From contig NZ_AHMO02000007.1 of NCBI RefSeq assembly GCF_000243715.2, positions 372,001-436,000 on the forward strand: DNA of 64,000 nt, written 5' to 3'. Within the stretch, counting starts at the first letter, position 1. Every line of letters starts with the position of its first letter. The notes below the pieces were generated by a model that had not been told where the DNA came from, ran no database searches, and was given only the letters and a program-made list of their open reading frames with translations. Origin of the DNA: Leptospira broomii serovar Hurstbridge str. 5399. Its GTDB lineage: Bacteria; Spirochaetota; Leptospiria; Leptospirales; Leptospiraceae. Positions 48,577-57,664 of the stretch are shown here, in pieces. A program made the position numbers and the translations under genes.

Positions 48577-48618
48577 CCCCGACGGGTGCGGGGTCCGTTT
48601 TCGGTCGGGAGCTTTTTT
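48577..48618 (+). terminator. Terminator of efp
   Basis: CCCGAC pairs with GTCGGG around a GC-rich loop and is followed by GC and six T. It lies about 75 bases past the efp stop. Confidence 0.6.
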
Positions 48619-48651
48619 AGGGAAAAGTACGACACCCAAGGAGAATGAGTT

Positions 48652-49185
48652 ATGGCGACTATCGTCCAGAAACCCGGGTTACCGGAAATCAAAGACAATT
48701 CGGAAGTAAAATCCTTCCTCGAAAAACGCGGAATCGAATACGATCATTGGCATGTGCCTGCGTCTTCCGACAACTTAACCGATAAGGAAGTTCTTTCCGA
48801 CGACGAGAAAGAAACACTTCTTAAAAACTTGGATAATCGCTTTCAAACGTTAAAGGAAGAAGAGGGGTACCAATCCAGAGATCTAATCGTGCTTCATCCG
48901 CAGGTACCCGGCTTATCCGAGATGTTAGCTAAGTTCGATAAGGTTCATTATCATACTGATGCCGAAGTCCGTTATATCGTGGATGGTTCCGGGATATTCG
49001 GCTTTTCTCTGAATGGAGAAAAGTTTCTCGTAAAGGTTGAGAAGAACGATTTCATTTCCGTACCGAAAAATACGAATCATTGGTTTACTCTCGATGAAAA
49101 GAAAAGAATCAAAGCGGTTCGCTACTTCCAGGATATGAGCGGCTGGGTTCCCAACTATGTGGAAGAAACCACGGTTCTTGCCTAA
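48652..49185 (+). CDS. mtnD: Acireductone dioxygenase
   Basis: A cupin enzyme of methionine salvage that oxidises acireductone to the keto acid precursor of methionine. [18 protein letters not shown] holds the HxHxxxxE metal ligands, and TNHWFTL the fourth. Length 177. It is followed 5 bases later by mtnB and then by an SDR, all in one direction. GGAGAA precedes the ATG. Confidence 0.93.
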   Translation: MATIVQKPGLPEIKDNSEVKSFLEKRGIEYDHWHVPASSDNLTDKEVLSDDEKETLLKNLDNRFQTLKEEEGYQSRDLIVLHPQVPGLSEMLAKFDKVHYHTDAEVRYIVDGSGIFGFSLNGEKFLVKVEKNDFISVPKNTNHWFTLDEKKRIKAVRYFQDMSGWVPNYVEETTVLA

Positions 49186-49190
49186 CTAGA

Positions 49191-49826
49191 ATGTCCATTA
49201 AGAAAGAACTCTCCCGACTGGCCAAGTCGGGAGTTCTGTACCATTCGAAGGGTTGGATGCCCGGAACAGCGGGAAATCTTTCCCTTCGCGATTTGAAGAA
49301 GCCCGATGTTTTTTGGGTGAGTGGAAGCGGTTTGGATAAAAACCTTTTGAGCAAAAAGGATTTTTTACCCGTCAACATTGAAACTGGAAAAGTGATCGAA
49401 GGATGGAAAGGACGGGAAGGATTGAAACCTTCGGCGGAAACTTCCATCCATCGGGCGGTTTATAAAGCCTATCCGGAAATCGGATGTTCCCTACATGTGC
49501 ATACTCTCGAATCTAATCTAATTCGATCGGGAGTCAATAGGGAGTCCCAGGTGCAGGAGTGGAATTTACCTTCTTTAGAAATTATTAAAGCATTCGGAAT
49601 TTGGGATGAAAGCCCTCAGGTCTTTGCGCCGATTATTTATAATTTTCCGGTGGTCCAGGAAATATCGGACACCCTGCAAGCATACCTAGAAGAGAAGAAA
49701 CCTAGAGTTCCGTTCTGTATCATTGAAAATCACGGCATAACGGTTTGGGGAAAGGATCTGACCCAGGCGAATCGGCATTTGGAAGCTGCCGATTTCATAC
49801 TGAAAGTTCAAACGCTTTCTCGATGA
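49191..49826 (+). CDS. mtnB: Methylthioribulose-1-phosphate dehydratase
   Basis: A class II aldolase-fold enzyme of methionine salvage. GTAGNLSLRD and VSGSGLDK are substrate segments, HVHTLESN carries the zinc histidines, and ENHGITVWGKD the third. Length 211. Together with mtnD it converts methylthioribulose phosphate derived from methylthioadenosine, the by-product of SpeE. Other mtn genes are not in the window. Confidence 0.92.
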   Translation: MSIKKELSRLAKSGVLYHSKGWMPGTAGNLSLRDLKKPDVFWVSGSGLDKNLLSKKDFLPVNIETGKVIEGWKGREGLKPSAETSIHRAVYKAYPEIGCSLHVHTLESNLIRSGVNRESQVQEWNLPSLEIIKAFGIWDESPQVFAPIIYNFPVVQEISDTLQAYLEEKKPRVPFCIIENHGITVWGKDLTQANRHLEAADFILKVQTLSR

Positions 49827-49832
49827 CCTAAA

Positions 49833-50513
49833 ATGTCTAAGAAAATATTAGTTGCAGGAGCGGGGACCGGCGTCGGGCGCGCTCTATTAGAAAAACTACA
49901 TACTCTTTCGGATGTGGAAGCGATCGGAATTTCCCGTAGGGGGATTCCCATCGTCCAAACCTTAAAGGCGGGTGTCAATTATGCCTGCGATCTCACCGAT
50001 GCAAAAAGCCTTTCGAATTTTTGCCATACTTTGAGACTCCATTGGAACCGTCTGGATGCGCTATACTTCACTTTCGGAGACGGACTATTTCGATCTATCG
50101 AAACCGTTTCTTTGGAGGATTGGGAAAAGCATCTTGCACTCAATTTAACGGCACCTTACTTGTTGACTAAGGAATTATCCTCCCTCTTTGGCAAAGGCTC
50201 TCTACTTTGTTACTTGTCTTCTACAGCCGGTCGCCAAGGATTCCCGCATTCCTCGGCATACTGCGCGTCTAAGCATGGGATTGCGGGCTTTGCAAAGGCC
50301 ATTCGAGAAGAATGGCAGACTAGGGAAGTCCGTGTCAGCATCGTCTATGCGGGCGCTATTGATACGCCTGTTTGGGATGGTAGAGACGAATTCGATCGAA
50401 GGGATATGGTTCCTGTTACGGATGCTGCGGATTTTCTGGCGAGTCTCTCGTTTCAGCCGACTACGTTCAATTTGGATGAGATCGTTTTTTTGCCTCCCAA
50501 AGGAATTTTATAA
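49833..50513 (+). CDS. Short-chain dehydrogenase/reductase
   Basis: A 226-residue SDR, 6 bases after mtnB. VAGAGTGVGRAL is the nucleotide motif, LSSTAG and YCASK the catalytic Ser, Tyr and Lys. It lacks an obvious role in methionine salvage and may simply be co-transcribed. Convergent with the 7TM kinase gene. Confidence 0.85.
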   Translation: MSKKILVAGAGTGVGRALLEKLHTLSDVEAIGISRRGIPIVQTLKAGVNYACDLTDAKSLSNFCHTLRLHWNRLDALYFTFGDGLFRSIETVSLEDWEKHLALNLTAPYLLTKELSSLFGKGSLLCYLSSTAGRQGFPHSSAYCASKHGIAGFAKAIREEWQTREVRVSIVYAGAIDTPVWDGRDEFDRRDMVPVTDAADFLASLSFQPTTFNLDEIVFLPPKGIL

Positions 50514-50536
50514 TTTTTTAATATATTTTCTTTGTC

Positions 50537-53068
50537 TCATGCTTTTTCAAACGGCAGCAATACGTGAAAGACCGTTTTACCGGGATTCGATTCGAACCAA
50601 ATTTTGCCCTGATGTTTCTCGACGATCCGTCTGGCGATATCCAAACCCAGCCCCGATCCTTCGCCCAGGGCTTTCGTGGTAAAGAAAACCTCGAACACTT
50701 TGTCCTTGGTTTCGATAGGAATTCCAGGACCGTTATCTTCGATCGATATCAGGACTTCGTTCCCGTCCACATGAGCTCGAATGGATAATTTCCCCTTATA
50801 GTTCATGGCTTGAACCGAGTTCATAATCAGATTCGTCCAAAGATGCATCAAATCATCCGGAAACCCTAGAAAGGAAGGAACATCTTTCAGGTCTGTGGAA
50901 ACTTCGACCCCATGTTTGAATAAATTTTGATAGAGAGTCAAAACCGTATCCACATTATCCTTTAAAGAAAAGATTCGTTTGCGCTGGGAAGATTCGAAAT
51001 GGGCAAAGCTTCGAAGAGCATAAACGATTTTTGAAGAACGTTCCACTGCCGTTCGAATCGTAGCCACGCTTTGCTCGGGTCCTAGTAAATTCAAAAAGAA
51101 AGGAAGCAGATCCCGTGTCTTTGTTTCGGTCACTAGAGGAAGGAATTCTTTCCAATTGGAAATGATTCCGTGGTCTACAAACAATTCGGCGGTTTCGTCC
51201 GGCAGTAACGAGTTGTCGGCATTCATTTCTTCCTTCAGTTGAGCGAGTACTCTCCTTCGTTCCAATCCGATCGTCATTTCTTTGGAATCGATTCCCCGCC
51301 GGATAAACTCCTCGAAAAGATTCCATTCTTTGTCGGTAAGTTTTGCCAACCTGTCCAGTTCGGTTCGGATTCCGCTCCTAATTTTACCGAGGTGCGAAAG
51401 AATATTATGCCCGGCAGCGTGGATGGCTCCGATCGGATTATTGATTTCGTGAGCGATTCCGGCTGCAAGTTGCCCCAAATCCGCCAACTTAGAAGTTTGA
51501 ATGAGTTGTGATTGAGTCCGTTTTAAATTCAGAAGTGCTTCTTCGAGTTCCTTCTTTTGCAGCTCGATGATGGCGTTTTTATCGGAAATTTCTTCGTTTG
51601 CTTGTTGTAGAGTATGAATTCGTCCTTCCGCTTCCTCCAAGCCGGTTACGTCCGCACCGGTCGAAATAACATAAAGCAATTTCCCTTCTCGGTCCCGCAC
51701 TTCTTTATGCTCCCAAACGGTGTACTTTGACTTTCCGTCTCTCCGCTTCAGATGAATATTGGTTCGATTCGGAAACCGCTTAGGGCCGAACCTCTTGTTA
51801 AATATTCGAAAAACCCGATTCTTATCGTCCGGAAAAAGAACCACTTCCCAAAACGATTTTCCTTCCAATTGCGAAAGATCGTATCCGGTCACTTCCTGAC
51901 AGGCTTTATTGACCAAGATCAATCGTCCTTCTCCGTCTAGAACCAGAAAAAGTATTTTAGTGGAATCTAATATACTTTGTAGAATATCCCGTCTTTCGGA
52001 AATCTTTTTCTCTTCCAAGGCGCGCTCGGTAATATCCCGCAGCGTAACGATTCGAAAAATGGAATTGAATTCTCCGAGCGGTTTGATCGATACGTCGTAG
52101 TACCCGATCGGCATTAATCCCGGTCGTTTCCATTCGGTCGTAGTTCGTTGACGCATCGCGCAATCATTGAGCGTATCGACTAGATCCGGAAGAAATTGGG
52201 AAAGTTTGGTATCGCTGCGAAGGCGAGGAGTTCCAAGCAGATTGAGAGCGGCTTGATTGCAATCTATGATGTAATTTTCACGATTTAAAACAAAAACCGC
52301 ATCTTGAATCCACTCAAAGACTTGGTTCCTGGCCAAGGGGATCAAGTCCAGAATCCGAAAGTAAAAAAGACCGTAAACCCAGATTAAGCAAGAGATGCTA
52401 GCGGCTAAAGGAAAAATGTCGAGCTTAGGATGGACAAACGGGACGAATTTTGCCACCGTCATGATTTGGCCGACAAACGGAATGCTGAGCGCGATTAAAA
52501 AAACAAGACTCCGGATTCGATGAAACCCTCTTTGAAAGATTGTACCTGCAAGAAGAGCAAACAAACAGAGTGAGAATATGACCAGGAAATTATAGACATA
52601 AACGTTCATCCAGGGGCCATATTCGTAAACTAGGGCTCTCCAGGGCCCAGTATCATCAAAGTAGAAAGAAGTTCGAATCCATTCCGGCTTTCCTAACCAA
52701 ATGACCGTCTCTATGGAAATAGGAATGGCGGCAAAGAGTGCCACTGTAATCGGTTTGATGAATCTATCCAAATTCACGACTCTCATACAAAGAAACGGTA
52801 GAGCCGTAACGATAATGTCCGGCCCTAAGAATTGAAAATTATCCCAAAATAGAATATTATCCGATCGAATGCAAACCATTTCCCAAAAATAACCGAAACT
52901 ATAGAGAAGCATTCCGAATGAAACGACGGTAAATTCTCTCGAGCCGGATGTATTCCGATTTCGAATAGAGAGATATAAAGTTAGGAAAGAAAGCGAGAAA
53001 CTGAGAACGGGAAGTAATGCATAGGGTGTCCAACGAAACCATTCCGACATTTGATTTCCGACATCCAT
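50537..53068 (-). CDS. 7TM-PAS histidine kinase
   Basis: An 843-residue membrane sensor kinase. About seven hydrophobic helices fill residues 12-240 (7TM histidine-kinase N-terminal domain). Two PAS domains follow (about 250-365 and 365-490), then a coiled coil. The kinase has an expanded segment between its H box GIAHEINNPIGAIHAAGHN and the N box NLIMNSVQAM. G1 is DNGPGIP, F FEVFFTT and G2 GEGSGLGLD. The roughly 180-residue spacer between the H and N boxes is longer than usual and may be a sensory insertion. No partner regulator is adjacent. Confidence 0.9.
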   Translation of the reverse strand: MDVGNQMSEWFRWTPYALLPVLSFSLSFLTLYLSIRNRNTSGSREFTVVSFGMLLYSFGYFWEMVCIRSDNILFWDNFQFLGPDIIVTALPFLCMRVVNLDRFIKPITVALFAAIPISIETVIWLGKPEWIRTSFYFDDTGPWRALVYEYGPWMNVYVYNFLVIFSLCLFALLAGTIFQRGFHRIRSLVFLIALSIPFVGQIMTVAKFVPFVHPKLDIFPLAASISCLIWVYGLFYFRILDLIPLARNQVFEWIQDAVFVLNRENYIIDCNQAALNLLGTPRLRSDTKLSQFLPDLVDTLNDCAMRQRTTTEWKRPGLMPIGYYDVSIKPLGEFNSIFRIVTLRDITERALEEKKISERRDILQSILDSTKILFLVLDGEGRLILVNKACQEVTGYDLSQLEGKSFWEVVLFPDDKNRVFRIFNKRFGPKRFPNRTNIHLKRRDGKSKYTVWEHKEVRDREGKLLYVISTGADVTGLEEAEGRIHTLQQANEEISDKNAIIELQKKELEEALLNLKRTQSQLIQTSKLADLGQLAAGIAHEINNPIGAIHAAGHNILSHLGKIRSGIRTELDRLAKLTDKEWNLFEEFIRRGIDSKEMTIGLERRRVLAQLKEEMNADNSLLPDETAELFVDHGIISNWKEFLPLVTETKTRDLLPFFLNLLGPEQSVATIRTAVERSSKIVYALRSFAHFESSQRKRIFSLKDNVDTVLTLYQNLFKHGVEVSTDLKDVPSFLGFPDDLMHLWTNLIMNSVQAMNYKGKLSIRAHVDGNEVLISIEDNGPGIPIETKDKVFEVFFTTKALGEGSGLGLDIARRIVEKHQGKIWFESNPGKTVFHVLLPFEKA

Positions 53069-53196
53069 GCGTATTTTTAGCGAGATCCTTTCAGTGGCGA
53101 TTCTGTCGGAAAAGAATTTCCTAATGGCATACGATTTTACGATACAAATTTTTGTGCATGATGGATTTCAAAATGAATTTCTTAAGCGTTCGATTC

Positions 53197-54801
53197 TTAT
53201 GAATTCATCGTTTTTCGAAACAATTGTAAGACAGTCATTCCGCCCGACATATTAGCAAATGCGGAGAAGCCTCCCATCATGGCTCCACTCAAACCGGGGG
53301 ATGCCGCATCTGCCCCCGTTAATGTCAAATTTTCGACGGGAGTTTTGGGTGAAAACCAGGGGGATTTGGACTCTCTAAATCGATCGGGTACGCAAGGCAA
53401 ACCGTAGATGGTTCCCTTTCGATGTAAGGTAAAATGCTCCGTGGTAATCGGAGTGGAAAGTTCGGTATATTCCACCAAATCCTTAAATCCTTTGTATTTC
53501 TCTTCCACGTAATCCAGAAGACGGCGAATCATCTCTGCTTTTTTGGCCTTATAGACCTCGTTTCGTTCTTTCCAAGGTTGGTCTTTCCATAATTCGAAAG
53601 CCTTGTAATCGCAGAAGGCGATGATCTCCGCAGTGTGAGCGTGAGCTTCCGGATCCTTTAATGAAGGGAAGGACAAATAGACACCCGGGATTTTCCCTCC
53701 TTCCGTCCATTTATATCCTTCAGAAAAATTCTTATCGTGATCGTACGAAGAATAGATCCAGTGATTTTCTCCTTTAAAGCCGAGTTTTCTCGGATCTTCC
53801 TTTAAACCTAAATAGAGAGTCACGTTTGCCGTCAGCGGATATACTTTCGAGAAGGATTCCAGTTCTTGGCGATAGGGGAGCTCCACTGAAGTCGGTAAAA
53901 GATTTATGAAAGTATTATATGCTCCGGCGTCGGAAACGATTTGGGGAGCGTAATACGTTTCTTCGATTTCCTTTCCTTCTTCCTCCGTTTTCCTTTTGTT
54001 GAGGACTCTGACTCCGATCGCTTTTCCTTTCTCGACGAGTATTTCCTTCACTTCCCGGGATAACGCAATTTTGCCTCCGTGAGCTTTTAGAATATCTTGG
54101 ACCGCTTGCGCGATCTGTCCGGAGCCGCCTATCGGATAAAAGCCGCCTTTTAAATAATGAGCGACGATAAGAGCGTGAATGGCAAAGGAGCTTATTTTGG
54201 GAGGGAGGCCGTAATCTCCCCATTGAGAGCAAAGGACCGCCTGGAGCTTTTGGTTTTGAAAGTTTTTATCCAAATATTCTCCGGTGGTCACTAAAGCCGA
54301 TGAAGAGCCGATCAGATCTAGAGCGGCACCGAAAGTGTCCAGAAAGGGAGGTAAGGCTTTGAGCATCATGTGACGTCCGTGCCAAGATGCCACCTTTTTG
54401 ATATCTTGAAAATATCGTCCGATAGCCTCCTTCTCATCCGGAAAAGAGTCTATTAAATCTTTTTCATATACCTTCGGATCGTTCTTAACGCTAAACGTAA
54501 AATCCGGATACACAAACTTCTCAAAAATATCCGGCATTGCCGCCCAATGGACCTTACCCGCCGTGACTAAATCGAAAACCTTCCTGAGAGCTGAGTCGGG
54601 TTGCATATCGCCTACATAATGAATTCCGACATCCCAAAGAAATTTTCCTTCTCGTTTGAAAACGTGAGTGAAGCCTCCGGCTTTGAAATGTTGCTCCAAA
54701 AGCAGAACTTTCTTATTGGAAAACTGAGCTAGAAGAGACCCCGTGGTCAATCCTCCCATGCCGGAGCCGATGATAATAACGTCGTATTCGCGATTTTCCA
54801 T
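53197..54801 (-). CDS. CrtI/retinol-saturase-like FAD oxidoreductase (paralogue)
   Basis: A 534-residue flavoprotein sharing the same motifs with 42083-43666. DVIIIGSGMGGLTTGSLL is the FAD motif. QHFKAGGFTHVFKR, FLWDVGIHYVGDMQ and the C-terminal LTLTGADAASPGLSGAMMGG follow. The two are clearly paralogues. This copy has no TetR box in front of it, so its control must differ. It probably acts on an unsaturated or polyene lipid. Confidence 0.87.
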   Translation of the reverse strand: MENREYDVIIIGSGMGGLTTGSLLAQFSNKKVLLLEQHFKAGGFTHVFKREGKFLWDVGIHYVGDMQPDSALRKVFDLVTAGKVHWAAMPDIFEKFVYPDFTFSVKNDPKVYEKDLIDSFPDEKEAIGRYFQDIKKVASWHGRHMMLKALPPFLDTFGAALDLIGSSSALVTTGEYLDKNFQNQKLQAVLCSQWGDYGLPPKISSFAIHALIVAHYLKGGFYPIGGSGQIAQAVQDILKAHGGKIALSREVKEILVEKGKAIGVRVLNKRKTEEEGKEIEETYYAPQIVSDAGAYNTFINLLPTSVELPYRQELESFSKVYPLTANVTLYLGLKEDPRKLGFKGENHWIYSSYDHDKNFSEGYKWTEGGKIPGVYLSFPSLKDPEAHAHTAEIIAFCDYKAFELWKDQPWKERNEVYKAKKAEMIRRLLDYVEEKYKGFKDLVEYTELSTPITTEHFTLHRKGTIYGLPCVPDRFRESKSPWFSPKTPVENLTLTGADAASPGLSGAMMGGFSAFANMSGGMTVLQLFRKTMNS

Positions 54802-55553
54802 ATATTCTTTCTTTCTTTGCTAGCCTAGGCGATAGAATCGCGCATCACAGAATTCAAACCGATTCTTAAGAAAAATCCAATCTAAAAAAGAGGAAAAAAT
54901 CGTTTGTGAGGTCTATGATTTACCTCAATCAAGTGTCCGTTTTCATTTAGCGAGAACATAGTAAGCCCGATCGGGCTAGGATTTATAGAGAGATTCTTGT
55001 AAGACTTTCGTATTGTCGCGTCTTAGTGCAAATCACGATTTTTGCAAGTAACCTCTGAAAGGAGGAACTCCGCTGTTCTTTCCGTCTTTTAATTCGACTG
55101 AATTTAATTTTCGACTCCCTCGGTCGGCCTCGGGAGCGAAAACTTCTAACCAAAGTCCATTGTTTCGATCTCGAAATTACCGCCGGGAATTCTTCTCATG
55201 ACTTGCTCGAGGATTTGTCGCCCATTTTAGATTCGCTTGTCCTCTCCCGTTAAAAGAATCCACTCATCTTACTTTTTGTGAAAAGGAAGAAGTCGGTCTG
55301 AAGAAAAACGGTCATTACTCGAGTAATATGGCGAAATCTTGTAAGAGATTCTTCCGAACTGAGAACCTGAAGAAATTTCCAACGTTATGTGATCTTTTTT
55401 GAGCCATTCCGACATATATTCGACAAATCTACTTGACCGAATTGTCCATTTACGTTTTTTTTTGAGCCTTCCGGGACCCAAAGGGCGAAGCTATGAAAAT
55501 CGCGTTTTTTATAATATACTATACAAATTTTTAGTATTTTCTATTCATTGCCC
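54802..55553. other. Intergenic region upstream of the recombinase
   Basis: About 750 bases with no supported gene. A 70-codon minus frame at 55269-55481 has no features. AGCCCGATCGGGCT (54964-54977) is a perfect palindrome. TATAAT at 55510-55515 could be the -10 element of the recombinase promoter, but I see no convincing -35 box and no clear LexA-type site. Confidence 0.45.
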
Positions 55554-56609
55554 ATGACGCCAAAAGTCAAGATTCTTCTGGATTGGATTGATGGGAGGGC
55601 TTTTTTCAGAATTCGGATGCTTCAATTCGATTCTAGGATATTTGATTTTTTTAAAAAACTTCCGAATGCGAAATGGGCTCGAAATTCGAGAGAGTGGTTG
55701 GTCCCTCGATCCGATGCGCATTTATCCGAATTTCTTTTTTCTGCCGGGAGATTTGTGGAGGCAGATCCTGATATCTTACTTCTTCCCTTGAAAACCGAAC
55801 TGCTGAGGAGAAATTACAGTAGGAAAACCGAAAAGGCCTACTTTCTGTACAACCGAGCCTTTTTAAAAGCTTCAGGAAAGCATCCTTACTATGTGGAAGA
55901 TTCTGATCTAATCGGATATTTGGATAATATTCATTATAGGCGCAGACTTTCCTCTGTCACGGTTCGTTCCATTCTACAGGCTTTGAAATTTTACTATAAT
56001 TCGGTTCTCGGAAGGCAATTTCTTCTCTCTTATTCTATTCCGAAGCGCGAAAGGAAAATTCCGGAGGCTCTAACTAAGGATGAAGTCTTCAAGATCTTGA
56101 ATATTCCGCTAAATGCTAAACATAGGCTTCTTTTATCCTTATGTTATGGAGCAGGTTTACGTGTAAGCGAGTTAGTTTCTATCCGGGGAATTGACATAGA
56201 TTGGAAAAAGAATCAGATTCGAATACGGCAAGGAAAAGGAAAGAAGGATAGGTTTACGATTCTGCCTAAATTTTGTAAGGAAGAACTAAGAAAAAGCGTT
56301 AATCGTTCCGGAGAGAATTCTTGGGTGTTTCAAGGCCAATCGGGGAATTCACATCTTCATGTTAGAACTGCCGAACGTGTTTTCGAATCTTCGCGCGATA
56401 AGGCTCTTATCAAGAAGGATGTTTCAATTCATGATCTTCGGCATGCTTTTGCGATTCATTTGCTTGAATCGGGAACTTCAATAAAAATTATTCAGAAATT
56501 ACTTGGGCATATTTCGGTTCGTACTACCGAGATTTATGCCCGGATCACCGACCCTACGCTACTGATGGTTCAAAGTCCGCTGGACGCTTTACATTCGGCA
56601 GAGATTTAG
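55554..56609 (+). CDS. Tyrosine recombinase next to the cassette array
   Basis: A 351-residue site-specific recombinase. Numbered from an alternative TTG start 6 bases upstream (two residues longer), the catalytic set is complete: R205 (GLRVSEL), the GKGKKDR hairpin lysine near 230-232, H295-R298 (HDLRH), H321 (LLGHIS) and Y330. The lysine-to-HxxR gap is about 64 residues, as in XerC/D. From memory IntI1 has about 106, so the IntI-specific insertion is absent. Residues 10-75 are an added N-terminal domain (FFKKLPNAKWARNSREWLVP) before the core-binding domain at about 80-165. It is oriented toward the cassettes, as in the Treponema denticola integron. Confidence 0.88.
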   Translation: MTPKVKILLDWIDGRAFFRIRMLQFDSRIFDFFKKLPNAKWARNSREWLVPRSDAHLSEFLFSAGRFVEADPDILLLPLKTELLRRNYSRKTEKAYFLYNRAFLKASGKHPYYVEDSDLIGYLDNIHYRRRLSSVTVRSILQALKFYYNSVLGRQFLLSYSIPKRERKIPEALTKDEVFKILNIPLNAKHRLLLSLCYGAGLRVSELVSIRGIDIDWKKNQIRIRQGKGKKDRFTILPKFCKEELRKSVNRSGENSWVFQGQSGNSHLHVRTAERVFESSRDKALIKKDVSIHDLRHAFAIHLLESGTSIKIIQKLLGHISVRTTEIYARITDPTLLMVQSPLDALHSAEI

Positions 56610-56884
56610 ACCATAGTAATATACACACAAAGTAAAATCAGAATTTCACCTCCCATTTATGAAAGAAATCTCCTAAATGGGATATTCAAATGGATTCGAT
56701 GAGCTCTTTATAACTCGGGGATTTTGCCCGTAACGATATCTCTGAACACCAAGGCTAGCAATGCGATTTATCCGACACGCCGGAGATGTGCACCTTATAC
56801 GAAGATTCGCAGGTGTACCCCTTTGACGAAACAGCAGAAGGCGACGGGGGTTGTATTTTTATCCAACGCTACAGAGATTTTGAG
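56610..56884. other. Putative attI region (recombinase to first cassette)
   Basis: Non-coding stretch between the recombinase stop and the first cassette junction. CCCATTTA (56652-56659) and TAAATGGG (56674-56681) form a hairpin that may end the recombinase transcript. An attI site, if present, should lie at the right edge near GTTAGCC. I cannot define its arms by eye. Confidence 0.45.
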
Positions 56885-56890
56885 TTAGCC
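56884..56890 (+). other. First cassette junction GTTAGCC
   Basis: This core pairs exactly with the R'' box GGCTAAC of attC1 at 57495, marking the left end of cassette 1 and the probable attI crossover point. Confidence 0.7.
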
Positions 56891-56916
56891 GAACATCCTG
56901 GCAAAATTCTATTGTT

Positions 56917-57480
56917 GTGAAAAATTTATTAGAACTTAACAAATTACTAAAAGAAAAGGATGGGACTCTCACCCACGTTCAGAGCACCTTCGTGCTGATT
57001 AGATTTGGTATTGCTCCTTATGGACCAGCCTACAAAATACATTTCAAAGGCAAGATAGACTTTACTGTTCGGCGAGCTGTTAAGGTAAAAAGAATTGATT
57101 TTTATGATGAACATTTAATAAACCTTGAGAGGCGCGAGGAATGCTTTGAGTTATATTTTATAGCCGATGATAGAGAATCTTTTATTTCACTTCGGAATCA
57201 TTTTGATGATTGTGTATATAAAATATTTGGAGGCTGTCGATCTCCAGATTATTTTTTGAATACATATCTTAGAGAAATCCAAGTAAAAAATGAGGGAGCA
57301 GTTTCAGGGCTATTATGCAGTGCGCCTAAATCTATTATAGATTTACTAGAAATGAGATTCGATCCCCGAGTTAAACTTTCTAAAATCTCAATTGGAAAAA
57401 GGGAGCCAGTGGGAATAGTTGCTTTCTTAGATGAAATGTTTGTTTGGGCTAGAGAATTTCGCATAGAAAAAACAGAGTAG
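56917..57480 (+). CDS. Cassette 1 protein, function unknown
   Basis: A 187-residue soluble protein with a GTG start 27 bases after the cassette junction. Mixed alpha/beta pattern, no signal peptide, no membrane helix and no recognised domain. It ends 15 bases before attC1. AT-rich codon use differs from the flanking chromosomal genes and fits an acquired cassette gene. The lack of a cassette promoter suggests reading from the recombinase side. Confidence 0.72.
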   Translation: MKNLLELNKLLKEKDGTLTHVQSTFVLIRFGIAPYGPAYKIHFKGKIDFTVRRAVKVKRIDFYDEHLINLERREECFELYFIADDRESFISLRNHFDDCVYKIFGGCRSPDYFLNTYLREIQVKNEGAVSGLLCSAPKSIIDLLEMRFDPRVKLSKISIGKREPVGIVAFLDEMFVWAREFRIEKTE

Positions 57481-57494
57481 TGCGCCAGGACGTC

Positions 57495-57647
57495 GGCTAA
57501 CTACGGCTGGGCCACTTCGCTTCGGGCTTGCTTCGCAACCCTCGCTCCGGCCTCCGGCAAATCCAGCTTTGTCACTTCGTTTGCATGCGCAAACTCGCGC
57601 CAAGTGCTTCGCACGCGCTGGACTTCGGCCAGCCTCTTTCGTTAGAC
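57495..57647 (+). other. attC1 (type A, 153 bp)
   Basis: R'' GGCTAAC at 57495-57501 and R' GTTAGAC at 57641-57647. Inner arms TACGGCTGG and CCAGCC, second arms CCAGC and GCTGG, and local hairpins TTGC/GCAA, TTTGC/GCAAA and GTGC/GCAC. Nearly the same sequence as attC3. Confidence 0.88.
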
Positions 57648-57664
57648 GACATTGGCATAAAAAT

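Noticed and set aside
55269..55481. 70-codon minus-strand ORF upstream of the recombinase
   Set aside because: No ribosome site, no recognisable domain, and it lies in a likely promoter region.
55554..56609. Calling the recombinase a canonical IntI
   Set aside because: The residue spacing lacks the IntI-specific insertion, so only tyrosine recombinase is supported.
57569..57664. N-terminal extension of the cassette 2 gene
   Set aside because: It reads through attC1; the ATG at 57665 after the junction is the likely start.
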